A stretch of 64,000 nt of DNA, from NCBI RefSeq assembly GCF_047496725.1, contig NC_132983.1, positions 2,932,001 to 2,996,000 of the forward strand, read 5' to 3'. Source of the stretch: Anoplolepis gracilipes (lineage: Eukaryota; Arthropoda; Insecta; Hymenoptera; Formicidae). Below are positions 37,914 through 49,976 of this stretch, in pieces. Below the pieces are notes generated by a model. The model worked only from the letters and a program-made list of their open reading frames with translations, did no database searches and was not told the DNA's origin. Each line of letters begins with the position of its first letter. Position 1 is the first letter of the stretch. A program made the position numbers and the translations under genes.

Positions 37914-39433
37914 TAGTGTAATATTTTTAAAATATTATTGTTAAATGATATACTTTGAAGTAAATGGGAATAATTCTTCAAGTGTAATTAATATAATTTT
38001 GATATTGATATTGTTATATCGTAACGCATAAGATTGAAAAGTATTGATAAAACTAACTATTTAAATTTGTTCTTTGTTAGCAAAAAATAAAATACCTTTC
38101 CCTATTTTTTCAGAGTATACATAGATAAAATTTGCATAACTGTGTACTAAATAATAATGTTACAATTTAGACAGCTCATGTTCTTATAAAATGTCTAAAA
38201 ACAACTTAAAGACGTTTAATTGTAAGATCGTTAGACTTTATACAATATAAAACAATTTATCTCTCAAATATAAATGAGAAATACTGAAAATTTTTTTACA
38301 AAATTTACAAAAAAATGAATCTATAAAGACATAAATATCTTTTTTCTGTTTTATATCCTATTTATTTATTTTATCTATACACATTCAATTTTCGATTTCA
38401 ATTTTAACGAGAAGTTTTTTGAAGAGAAAATTAAAATCAAAGAAATTCTTTTATAACTTGTATAAATTATTTTCAATTTGATAAGAAAATGCTCAAGAAT
38501 TTACTTTTTCATTATAATATTACTGCTAAAAGTTAAAAACTAATAATTACAAATACATTATCATTAATAGCTCTTCAATTTCAGATATTAATGCAATTTG
38601 TTTTTTACAAATTACTGCAAATCAATTTTCTGAGATCTTTTTTAATATACGGTTGCGACCAGTACATCATCAGAGAGATCTGCATTAACGTATTGTTTGT
38701 GATGTTCGGTTATGATCACGAGCAGTTAAACTACGTAAGTAATAATTCCGCAAATGTCACATTCGAAGTACAAAATCGAAGCTTTGATCATCATATTTCG
38801 ATTTACAAGATCACGTTTCAGATTGAATTTTATATATATGTCTTTATTATTTTATATATATTCTTGATTGTTTTCTTTTTATTGTTAGACTCTGCTACCC
38901 GTCATTTTCAGTCATTTCCCAGCCGGAAGTTCGTTTAATACGATACTGCATTACACTCAGGTTTTTCAATCGGGCAAGTTTCGTCAATATGATTATGGTC
39001 GTAGGAAAAATCTACTTATTTATAACTCAGTGGAACCTCCGGACTACGATCTGGCGAATGTAATGGTCCCGATTGCGTTATTTTTTGGCCCTGGCGACTG
39101 GCTGGACGACAATGTGGTAAATAACGAAAAATAGATGTACATAAAAATACATAATAAAGATCACGCTAATTACGTAGTTGTACAAGTTTTGTACGTAGAA
39201 TCGTATGTAATCGGGAAGTTAGTTTAAAAAAAATTTCGCGCGATAATTTATGAAAATATTTCTTTAAGAATGTTAAGAGGCTCTACCACACATTGCCCAA
39301 TGTAATGGACATGTACGAAGTGCCGTGGTCCAATTTTAGTCATGCGGACTTTATCTGGGCCAAGGATGCGCCAAGACTTGTATATGAAAGAATTTTCCAG
39401 CTTTTGAGAAGGAAGATGACAAATAGTAGGTAA
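34287..39433 (+). CDS. Secreted or membrane-anchored acid lipase, gene 7 (7 exons)
   Basis: Exons: 34287-34496, 35793-35973, 36346-36460, 37482-37722, 38585-38734, 38889-39116, 39269-39433, giving 429 aa. Complete triad: S200 (GHSMG), D369 (FFGPGD), H400. The residue before the base is Ser (FSHADF) where all other intact copies have Asn. The N-terminus is of the 3/6 type, with the hydrophobic segment internal; an in-frame ATG further up (34194) would add 31 residues. Unlike lipases 3 and 6 it has no C-terminal extension. Exons 4-6 and introns 4-5 are nearly the same as lipase 6, whereas exons 1-3 and 7 are distinct, so the gene is a mosaic. Introns 1 and 3 hold repeats. Confidence 0.88.
34920..35640. 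mobile_element. Insertion in intron 1 of lipase 7
   Basis: Present in the right arm of the palindrome but absent from the left arm, so it inserted after the palindrome formed. Its last part (about 35580-35625) reads GGACCACAACCATATGGTCG then AAATGTCGTGTGAATAAATTG, a short hairpin followed by an AATAAA-like end, reminiscent of a non-LTR retrotransposon 3' tail. No ORF. Class is a guess. Confidence 0.45.
37085..37442. mobile_element. Nested inverted-repeat element, intron 3 of lipase 7
   Basis: An inner element (37158-37400) has inverted ends: GTACCGGCCAAAAATATATC on the left and GATATATTTTTGGCCGATAT on the right. This is like the CAGTACCGGCC ends of Tc1/mariner-type elements, and the flanks are TA. 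Outside it lie TA runs (about 37103-37152 and 37400-37430), and outside those an inverted pair TATATCGCCTTATA / TATAAGGCGATATA. No transposase. It lies in the 3' part of the intron, ending about 40 bases before exon 4. Confidence 0.65.
37853..37906. repeat. (TA)n microsatellite, intron 4 of lipase 7
   Basis: About 54 bases of TA. The matching places in lipases 3 and 6 have only ACTATATATATATA, so the run expanded in gene 7 alone. Similar runs occur at about 41552-41595, 44777-44799, 45678-45708 and 46921-46952. Confidence 0.9.
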
Positions 39434-39669
39434 CCGTTTTATGGAAAATCTAGTAGATATGCAATACGTCAATTTTACGACATTTAGACGTCGTTTAAGA
39501 CATTCTACCATTTTGTTTTATTCATAGATGACGTCAAAATATTGTAAAAGTGATGTTATATATGTCGTTAAGATGAGACGAAAGTATATTAATTTTATGA
39601 CATTTAAATGTCATCTACGACATCTGCTTTGTCATAAAAATGATTAAAAAACCGTCAAATAGATACTTT
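39434..39669. other. Spacer with imperfect direct repeats
   Basis: Two related phrases, TTTTACGACATTTAGACGTC (about 39473) and TTTTATGACATTTAAATGTC (about 39594), each followed by a TACGACAT/TAAGACAT-like stretch. They look like two copies of a roughly 40-base unit, each partly palindromic. No gene. Confidence 0.5.
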
Positions 39670-39825
39670 GGCCGGTATTCATAGTCCGTTCTTATATTCA
39701 AGCTCGTCTTAAGTAAAGTCTTAAAATTTTATTCGGCCATCTGATTGGCTGAACGTAGTCTTATGTCGACTAAAAACATGTCTTAAGATGATCTTATATA
39801 TAAGAACGGACTATAAATACCGGCC
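39670..39825. mobile_element. MITE with ~28-bp terminal inverted repeats
   Basis: A 156-bp element that begins GGCCGGTATTCATAGTCCGT and ends with the inverted counterpart (ACGGACTATAAATACCGGCC), one mismatch over the first 20 bases. TTT lies on both sides and could be a 3-bp target duplication. Inside are paired CTTAAG motifs, so much of the element can fold. Non-coding. PIF/Harbinger-type origin is possible but not shown. Confidence 0.8.
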
Positions 39826-40620
39826 TTTGTTATCTGGAAATCTTACCTCATTAGAATAATATACATTGACCATTACAAAACAAAATATAAACAATGTATA
39901 TTAAACTTTTTGTATTAAATATGATTAATAGCAACTGTAATTAATCATTAATTTCAATGAAACTTATAGTACTTTTTATCATTATTTGTAATTAGTTCTT
40001 AAAAAAATAACAATACCAATAATACAAGTCTAACAATTTGTATTATTTTTCTTTAAAATAATTATATAGCTCGAAAATTATATGTATATATATAAAGTCA
40101 TAAACGTACATACATAAAGCGTATGTTTATTTCAATATTTTTTTATGTCACAGAAAAAAAGAATATTCTTACTTTGACAATATTTTTAATTCCAAAATGT
40201 AAATCTTGAAATGATATTATATTGCGTTAAATAAAGAAAATTTGCTTGAATGAAGACACTTTATATAGTTCAATCTAAAAAAAATATATTCTTGTTACTT
40301 AAGAACAATTTTCTTGAATGGAGAGGAAAAAATGTTAGATAGAAAATAACACATGTTCTAATCGAAGATTATAATTTTTTTAGAGTTAAAATAATTATTT
40401 TATTCTTGAAATGACAATTGGAGTGTTAAAATAAAATTATAATATTGTTGAAACTTAAGATTTTTAAATTTTTCTAAGAAGATTATAAATTGTTGCGTAT
40501 ATATGAAACAATGAACGCGTTTATATGAGTATATAAGTTTTAATTTCACACTTACTTTTTTCTGTGATTACAATTTTGTTATATTAAAATATAACAAAAG
40601 CAATATAATGTCAATATTAA

Positions 40621-41491
40621 CACTTACGGTACAGATTCCGATCCATTTTTTTCTTTTTAATGTTGTACATTTTAAAAAAATGAGTTTAGACTTCGCGTTA
40701 TCTAACAGAAATATACTTAAGACGCGCCTACAAGAGTCTGCAGGTCCCATAGTTATAGTCTGTCGCTAGCTACCGAATAAAAGGTGTTTAAACGTGTGTT
40801 TTAGCATATACCCCATGTGTATTAACTGTTTCAAAATATAAATAGTTTATAGATTTTTTTAAGTTTTTTCTAAATGTTTATAGATTTTTTAAAATTTTTA
40901 ATTTTTTTTTATAAAATTTGAAAAGTTTTTAAAGTTTTTCCTAAAAGTTTAAGAATTTTTTTTTAGGTTCATAAAAAGTTTTTCCAAAAATTCGTCGCTT
41001 TTTTTTTATAAAAATGTGCACATTTTATAATAAAAAGAAAAATTTTTATTATCTGAAATTATTGTTCATTTATTTGCTTCAAAACATATGCAGAGCCAAG
41101 TAATTCGCAAGAAAGAAAGTAACAAAAATATGTCACTTTGATTCTTCTGAATAATTCAACTTTTTGCAATGCACGAAGTTATAATAATTGTTTTCATGTA
41201 GTACGAACTTCTACTTTAAGATTATATATAGGATATAAAACTCTTAATGAGAAAAATGACATTTTTGCGACATTTAGTCTGAATGTTTACTTCTAGGCTT
41301 CTTCACATGAAAATTACAATTCCCACACCAATGAACTTTTTATGAGCACACTCGTTAAAGTCTAAACTTTCGATTCATGTATGATTAATGTCAAAAAAAT
41401 TAATTCTAAGTTATAGCAAAAAAAACTGATCAAGGTCACAAATGACCTCCTGCTGTGTATCGTGGAACGTATGAGGTATGTACCGTAAGTG
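40621..41491. mobile_element. Non-autonomous piggyBac-like element
   Basis: An 871-bp element bounded by 13-bp inverted ends, CACTTACGGTACA at the left and TGTACCGTAAGTG at the right, and flanked on both sides by TTAA (40617-40620 and 41492-41495). TTAA target duplication and a 13-bp terminal repeat are typical of piggyBac. The paralogous sequence near 49215-49230 reads ATATTAATATC with a single TTAA and no insert: an empty site. No transposase ORF. Confidence 0.8.
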
Positions 41492-41549
41492 TTAATATCA
41501 CTATCAATATAAATATAAAATATATGTAATAATTTTTATAATTTTAAAT

Positions 41550-41598
<49 letters not shown>

Positions 41599-42101
41599 AA
41601 TAATTAATGACACTTTTATTTCAAACAGATCATATAATTCTTGTAACCTTTTACATAATAAAAACGAATTTGACTCTTAAATTAATGTATCATATTAAAA
41701 ATTCATAAAGGACAATACAAAATATATAGTTAACATTTATATTGAAATATATATTATCATTAATTTTATATTTTTAATTGTCATTTTTCTGCATTTTTAT
41801 CGCGTATTAACATTTTTTTAGATATGTCACATATATGTCTTACGATTGTAACGATAAAGAAATACAAAATGTTCTAGATATTTTTAATATATAATAAAAA
41901 AATTAAAACAGGATGTACAGATATATGTAATAAAGATTTAAAAGGACCAACTGTCAAACTCGACCATCAAAGGGCAAAAATTTACGTATAAAATAAAGTA
42001 TCTTTTATTCGTCGCTGATTACGCGCGTACATACATATACAAAGAATAATTGATTTGCGATTCGAGTAATCGAACGTCATCGGTCAATGATCAAAGGTAT
42101 A

Positions 42102-42483
42102 TACAGGGTCCGGTAATTGGTGAAAAACCTGTTAATGGCAGATTCTTGAGATCATTCGGAATCGATTTTTCCTCAGCGAAAATATCGAGAAACGTCATCA
42201 TTTTTTGCAAATTTCCAATTTTTATCATTATATATCTTTGTAATTAAACCTTAAATTAAAATTCTATTACAGTAAACTCTATCTGAAATTAACTGAAGAA
42301 TGTATAATAGTTTTGGTGATTTTTTAAAAAGTTTAGTTTGCGAAAAGAGCCTTTTTTTCAATCACTTATTATAACTCGGAAATTATTGATACCTCGACAT
42401 TTTCGGAAAAATTGTGTCGAAATGATCTCGAAAGAATATGCCGGGAATCAGCAGGTTTTTCAGGAATTACCGGACACCTTGTA
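42102..42483. mobile_element. MITE-like element in the flank of PP5 pseudogene 2
   Basis: A 382-bp segment with inverted ends: TACAGGGTCCGGTAATTGGT at the left, and at the right the complement of TACAAGGTGTCCGGTAATTC, with GAAAAACCTG continuing the match on both sides (about 30 bases with a 2-base gap). Flanking sequence resembles the PP5 upstream region (about 49760 and 49858). Non-coding; superfamily not determined. Confidence 0.7.
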
Positions 42484-42609
42484 CGCACTTTGATGCATGA
42501 ATTTCGTTACATAACCGCATAAGTTTGACAAATGTCAAATTGACATTTCGAGTGTGTGACTTTGTGTTGACCTGTCGCTGTCAAATATATACATCGTGTG
42601 GATGTGAGG

Positions 42610-43880
42610 ATGAATAATAACGAGGAAATGGAAGCATTGAAGACGAAAATCGCAACCAATGTGGAATTTTTCAAAAAGATGAATTTGTATTTCAAGAGTA
42701 CGTCGACGTAGGATCAGTATATATCCCCCGCAATATATTTAATTAAACGAGCACGTGTATCTCAAACTAACCTATAACTACGACTCCAACGAACTCGCGT
42801 GAATAAATTTCTGCGAAAGTAAAAGATTGTTGATTATAATAATTATTGTCTCGATTGCATGACGTTTGACATATGTATATAATAAAGCTTAATTTCATCT
42901 TGACTTGATTTTCGATATTTTTGTTTGAAATCGGGAAACTCGACGTAATTTTACTGCATTCTATTGTGAAATGTTAAAGCTTTTGTTTCTTAACGAATAT
43001 TGTAGCAGTTTTGCGAATAATATAAAATATATTATGCATATTTTGAACAGATAATGATGTAATCACTGCTTATTCTATATTAATCACTATAACTTGTCTT
43101 TCAGAACATGTGTATAATAAAGCCGTTGAATTATGTATCAGCTGTAGAACTGTTTACCTGAGGACAGAAAAAATTTCGATATGCATTGATGGAACGAAAT
43201 TATTAGATTGAATTAGAAATTATGTAAAAGATCAATCACAGAGTTGCCGCTTACATGTTTCTCGGCAAGTTCCAACTAGTCTTACAGAACTATCATAAGG
43301 ATGAGGCTTATGATAAAGATATCATGAAAAGATATATATAAAATAATAAGAGATGATTAAAATGTTAGTCTCTCAAAAGAAAGGAACTTCTGTAAAGAAA
43401 AAGAAAAGTTAATGTGATGAACTCTGCTACAGGTGAGTATTTGACTCCAAAAACATTTGATATAAAAAGTGTAAATTACTCAAACATATTTGATTTTAGT
43501 TTTCAATACGAATCTTATTTGTCAACTTTAAAAGTTTCTATGAAACTATTGTATAAATCTGTATAAATTCTTTTTTTTTCCATTATTGAAATTTTGGTAC
43601 ACTGTATTCATTCATTGACTTTTGAATATATGATAATAAATTTGTTAACTACCATTAAGAGATAAAAAAGATAGAATATGATACAGTTTTTTTTTAAATG
43701 AGAATTCTGTAAACAGATGCAAATAATTCAAAGTATTAGCATTAATAAATAATTAAAATGTAACATATTCAAATTATTTTTTTAATTATTGAGAATGAGG
43801 GTTATACCTTGATTGATGACAGAGTTTATGCAAGATTTATCAGAGTGATATAATAAATTAAAGTAAACCAAAATAAATTT
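42610..43880 (+). pseudogene. PP5 pseudogene fragment 2 (unprocessed)
   Basis: Upstream sequence from about 41940 matches the PP5 5' flank and 5' UTR (GATGCATGAATTTCGTTAC, then ATTTCGAGTGTGTGACTTTG). Exon 1 at 42610-42697 is open for 29 codons, with EFFK and YFK kept and the same donor (AAGAGTACGT). Exon 2 (about 43105-43432) has lost the first TPR helices by a deletion after GTTGAATTATGTA and is cut by in-frame stops, but keeps TACCTGAGGACAGA and AGAAATTATGTAAAAG. Intron 2 resembles PP5, and 43790-43880 matches the start of exon 3 (GTTTATGCAAGATTTATCAG). The catalytic exons are missing. The gene piece cannot make a phosphatase. Confidence 0.85.
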
Positions 43881-44380
43881 CATTATAAATATATGTACAA
43901 GGTCTGGTTGGATTAATATTTACTTTTTAGTATTTACAGAAATTTTTTAAAATTAAGATAATACAGATAAAAAGCAAAATGTTGAAAGAAAATAAAAATT
44001 GTTATTTATTTTTCTGCATGATGAGGGACTAGTGGCAAATTTATAGGACATCAAACATGAGTTTAATTCAGATATATAATAGAACTATCACATATGTACT
44101 AGTTGTACATGCAACTATTATACTTTATTTTATATTGTAATTTTAACAATCTATGTATCTCATACTTACACATATTTTTCGTAATGTCACATTATTAATA
44201 ATGCTAAAATTGAAATGATTTATTGCAACATTATATAGCATGTAAAAAGCAGTTGCACACAGTCATATATTCATTTCGCTTTCGTTATTTTTTTTATTTT
44301 TTTAATAATTTATATTTTGATACTTAGGAGAATTTGTGTCACCCCTTTTTTTACCGTTTATTGAATCGTTCATCGTTGCA
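43881..44380. other. Spacer and 5' flank of lipase 8
   Basis: AT-rich. The last ~150 bases hold the lipase 8 promoter region by position. In-frame sequence just above the ATG (TTATTGAATCGTTCATCGTT) is the same phrase found before or within the first exon of the other lipases. No other gene seen. Confidence 0.5.
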
Positions 44381-45673
44381 ATGAGATTGATTGTGATCGT
44401 GTATCTGCTGTCGTTTTGCAGTTATTTTGATGCGGCAGATGTAACATCCGAGCCAAGTGATTTAGAGGAAAAAATATTGTGGGCCAGCCAGAATCAGTCG
44501 AATAATACTGAATTCAACTCTGATATCATTCTTATTGTAAAAAAACTTATGCGTGATTAAATGTTTTTTGTTTAAATCTGTATTTTATAAAATTAAAGAT
44601 CGTTAATTACAACACAATAATATTAATATCTTTTTCATTTTTTGCATGGATTGTTTTAATATTCAATTGTTAATTGTTAGTATCATTTAATTGCTATTAT
44701 AATTATTTTCTTTACCTCAAATTTTAAAATGCAATAATATGTGAAATATGAAAAGAATATTAGCATATAATAAAATATATATATATATATATATATATGC
44801 TACTATCGTCGCTTTAATGACATTTATTGTATTGTATGTTTAAAGTGTTTAAAAATAGATACATAATTATATGATAATTATAAAATAGTTATTATTAAAA
44901 ATTACTTCAAATTGTGATAATACAAAAGAAATGAATAATGTATGCAATTCCTTACAAAATTATCCTTTAAAATAATTTTGATTTTAATATTTTATCATGC
45001 AAGAAGATCGTATTCTGCAATTTCTGAAAATTAAAAATGCACTTTCAATTAGATCAATTACTAATATCTATTTGTCTTACATAATTATTTATTGTTTTAT
45101 AATTACTCTTTATATTAATGAAATATTAACGTTTCAAATTTAATATAAAAACCTTCCATTATTTAGAAAATGAATATGCATATAAATTTGTCCACACAAA
45201 TTTATTTCAATTTTAAATGAGTTTTATCAGTAAAAAAGTATTTACATCCTTTTCTTTTTTACTTATGTTTCTTTCAGGCACAAATGATAAGGAAAGCAGG
45301 TTATCCTGCAGAGGTGCACATTATAACGACAGAAGATGGTTATTTCTTGACATTATATCGTATCCCTGGTGGCAATGACTCTCTACCTGTATTACTAATG
45401 CATGGTTTTGCATCCAGCTCTGTTGACTGGATTGTTCTTGGCAAAGGCAAAGCACTTCGTAAGATCTTTGAATCAATTTTTAAAAGATATTGTAAAGTCA
45501 TATCTCTCATAAGCAAATGAATTGATCTAATTTTTATTGAAAAACATCTAACAATAAGAGAAACTCAAATGTTGAAAAAATTAATTCTAATTGCACTTTT
45601 AATCATAATACAGCTTGCTCTTTACTCTAATGCATCTTACTTTAAAAAAATTTTTTTAATTTGTTAAATAATA

Positions 45674-45710
<37 letters not shown>

Positions 45711-46915
45711 CACATATTTAGAATTATTTATTTGACTTCGGATAATAATGCGTGAATTATACATTACTTTCGCGTTTTAATCTATTATTAAAAATATTAG
45801 ATAAACATATTGTATATGTTCGTAAATATACAAAGATATATCAAGGTAGTTCATACATGAAAGAATACAAATTATATAATATTGTAAAAAATTTTTTTTT
45901 TATTCTAGCTTATCTATTAGCAGATGAGGGATACGACGTCTGGTTGGGCAATTTTCGTGGTAATACCTTTTCTAGAGCGCATACCTCTCTATCGCCATCG
46001 GAATCAAAATTTTGGAACTTTAGGTATTCACACATAAAATAAAAATAATAGTACTTTGGAAATGACATAATTGTAATTATTTAATTTAATTTATCAGCAA
46101 ACCTAAGATTTACATATGCTTATATAATTATATGCAACAGTCATTTTAAATGACACTTGAGATATTCTTTATAAGTATAACAAGATGTTACATATAACAA
46201 ACAAGTAGAAAATATTTCTCATAAAAAAAATACATTTCTTCTCCTAACAAAATTTTTGTAAATGCGTTGTTTTCAAGATATCTCATTTTTAATATGCTAA
46301 TACGGTATATTTGCTATTCCTTGATATTTTGTGTAAAAAATTCTTTATGGAACTTTGATAATTTTATTATGTAATTAAATTTAATATTTATTTATTCATT
46401 TTTTATAATGAAATGATTGCGAATTACATCAATTAATAATTTAGGCCAAGAATAGTTATAATATGACGCTAGAAGTGTATTATTTGAACTGACATAAAAC
46501 AAATTTCTTTCCAGCAACAAAGTACTCTTTTCTTCGACTCTGATTATAATATGTTGGACATTAATATCTATTACATATATAAATATAATACACTCATTTT
46601 TAACGAAATTATCAAAATATTTACACAAAAAATTTATATAAGAAATCAAGAAATAATAAGTGCATTAACAATAAAAGAACACAGCATATAAAAAAAGAAT
46701 ATTTAGAAAACAATACAATTTTCGGAACTTTTATCAAAGAATACTTATTTTCTGAAGATATAGTACTGACTGTGCTTTATGTTATTTTTACACATACATA
46801 TATGTATCTTATTATATTACATATACATATGTACATTTATACAATATATATTATATACGTATATTATATGAGCATACATTATAAGTAACATGTTGTATAC
46901 ATATTTATATAAATT

Positions 46916-46954
<39 letters not shown>

Positions 46955-48934
46955 ACTTATGACAGTATATGGAATTTTCTATCAGCTTGCATGAAATGGG
47001 CATTTACGATTTACCCGCGATGATTACATTTATCACGAATGTGAAATCGCAACCATTGTATACATATATTGGTCATTCTATGGGCACAAGTAATTTTTAT
47101 ATAATGGCATCGCAACGTCCGGAAATCGCTCGAATGGTACAAATGATGATCAGCTTTGGGCCAGGAGCCTTCTTAGATCATATGAAAAGTCCACTACGAT
47201 ACTATCTCCTTTGGAGTAATTTTGAGGTAAACATAATATATATTGTAAGAGAATAATACAAAAGAAAACGTAATTTTGTTTTATTTTTACATTATATGTC
47301 AAAATATTATACACAAGCTATTAGGACACTATTTTTTAATTATTATTATATATTATATATTTTTTCAACCATAGACATTGAAATAAATATTACTTTATGT
47401 TGTTACATGAATGTTAAGAAACACCAATGATTCTCAAATTATAATCAATTGAAGAACTTACAGGTAGCCGAACACAGATGATATAAAACTATATTTTTAA
47501 TTAATTAGTTAATTTCAGTGAAACTTATTTTAATAGAATTTTAATTTAAAGCTTATTGTTTTAAAAGTTTAAAATGTTGTTATAATTTACAAAACTATAA
47601 TAAATAGTTCATTTGTCGTTAAAAAATAGTACACGAACATCATTTTACATATCCAAGAGAAAATTACTTTACGAATGAACATGTCATCATTTTGTTCTTT
47701 TTGATTGATTTTAAAAAATAACTTATTATCATTATTGAAAAAGGGACGAGTTTTTATAATTTTCGTGACTTTTTAAACAATTATTATAAAACTATTACAA
47801 ACTTATTGTTCGTTTGTGTACATTTAATTTATCTTCGATTTTTTTATTAACAAGCTTCTTAACGAGATATTCTTCTACAAGTTAATATTAAGATCAAAAC
47901 TATTCTTTCAAAGCTTCTATTAATTATCTCAATAAAAAAAATTCTTATTTAAAAAAATATCTAAATAAAAAAAATTATATTCCTATGTAAAAAAAAAATA
48001 TTCTATTAAAATAATTTAATAAAACTTAAATGATAAACGAAGTTACAAGTAATTTATGTCATGAGAGATCTTTGATTACAGAACGTAACGCAATTTCTCT
48101 TCAATGACGAAATATTGCCGCATAATGATGTTATGAGATCTATTTCGGAATACTGCTGCGACCAGAATTTCACCCAAAGAGAGCAGTGCGTTAATGTGTT
48201 ATTTTGGTTCTGCGGTTACGACCGCGAGCAGTTTAACTATGTAAATAATAATTTTATGAATGTCATGATCCAAGAAATTTACTCTAATCAAAGTTTTGAT
48301 ATTTAGGTTCATTTATGCTATTTCAAAATTGTGTGATTACACTTCAGATCGAATTTTATATATATGTTTTTACTTTCTATATAGACTCTGTTGCCCGTTA
48401 TCTTGAGTTATTTCCCTGCCGGTACTTCCTTTAAGACGATGATACACTTTGCTCAAGTAATGAAATCTGGCAAGTTTTGCCAATACAACTACGGTGACAT
48501 GAAAAATCGTTTGATCTATAATTCGACGGAGCCTCCGGACTACAATTTAACGAATATCACGATACCGATCGCGCTGTTCTACAGTGCCGGTGATATGTTG
48601 ACCACACCTGTTGTAAGTAACGAAAAAAAAAATACATATTTGATAAAGAGGATATATATGTAGAGATAGAAATTGACTTGAAAACTCATGTTTTATGTGT
48701 ATAATTCAAAAGATAGATTAGAAAAGAAACGAAATAACTCACAACAATTCTTTCAAGGACGTGAAGAGGTTGTATAATTTATTGACCAATGTATTAGATT
48801 TGTACGAAGTGCCATATCCCAATTTTAATCACATGGATTTTTTATGGGCCAAGGATGCGCCAAAACTCGTATACGAAAGAGTTCTCAAGATTATGAGAAG
48901 GGAGAATCTAAATAATGTTACTTCGGTAGAATAA
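44381..48934 (+). CDS. Secreted acid lipase, gene 8 of the array (7 exons)
   Basis: Exons: 44381-44536, 45278-45458, 45909-46023, 46986-47226, 48082-48240, 48385-48612, 48758-48934, giving 418 aa. It keeps the ancestral start (ATGAGATTG; signal peptide MRLIVIVYLLSFCSYFDAAD) and short C-terminus. Triad: S182 (GHSMG), D354 (FYSAGD), H385 (FNHMDF). Exon 5 is one codon longer than in gene 1. It is the most diverged intact member: exon 4 starts LHEMG rather than FNEMG, and exon 7 has LLTNVLDLYEVPYPNF where others have LPNVVDMY.VPW. Intron 1 uses a weak-looking donor (ATTGTAAAAAA). PP5 follows about 1 kb downstream. Confidence 0.91.
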
Positions 48935-49976
48935 TACATTGACAATCGTATAACAAAATGTGAATATTGCACACTAAATTCTTTGTAATGAATATGATTG
49001 ATGACAGCTGCATTCGTTAATTTTAATGAAACAAACTTATACTTTATCATTATTTACAATTCTTAAAAAATAATAATGGATTTATTACAGTTTTCATTAC
49101 TTTTTTTTGAAGTTATTGCTCAAGATATATATAAAATTACACATGTACATAAAGTGTACATTTTAACATTTTTTTTTAATATTAAAATATAACAAAAGCG
49201 ATAAATTTCGATATTAATATCGCTATCGATATAAAAAGTGTATAATAATTCTTATAATTTTGAATCTTAATATATATATATATATTTCAACTAGAAAAAA
49301 AACATTTAAAAAATTTCTTAAAATCTCTAATTTCTATCAGGGTATAAATAAAAAAAGATCCTATTAGTTTTTGTCTTAATAGACTTGTATATATGAAGTT
49401 TATCTCAATATAAGAGTCAAATTTATTTATGTAAACATTTATAAGAATTACATGATCTGTTTCAAAATAAATGTGTTATTAATTTTATTTTGTCATTTGT
49501 ATCCGCATTTTTATTGCATATCTGTATTCTTCTCTACAGATACATCTCATCTTGCGATTATAAAAGTACAGGAGGGTCTAGATATTTTTTAATATATATG
49601 ATAAAAATAAAAAGAATATCTTGAATAAATATATAAGAAACCTGACTGTCAAACTTTTAAAGAGCAAAAATTGGCGCCAAAGCGTCCTTTATTCGTAGGT
49701 GCGATTGCGTGCGCACAGAGAATGATCGATTAGAGATTCGATTAATCGAACATCGCCGGTTAGAGGCAGTGGACGAAGAAAGAAGCGGAATTTGCGGTAC
49801 GGTTGCACACGGAGGAGTACACTCTCTTATATGCCGTCTTGTGCGACGAGGAAGCAACGCACTTTGATGCGTGAATTTTTGTTACGCGACCGCGTGATTT
49901 CGAGTGTGTGACTTTGCATCGACCTACCGCCACCAGGTACATACATACCATCCCGTAACAAGGTTCGGCACTGAGG
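48935..49976. other. Spacer and PP5 5' region
   Basis: 3' flank of lipase 8, then the PP5 promoter and 5' UTR. The part at about 49180-49280 is the paralogous empty site for the piggyBac-like element at 40621. From about 49640 the sequence becomes richer in GC and matches the flank of PP5 pseudogene 2. A TA run lies at about 49271-49284. No other gene. Confidence 0.55.
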
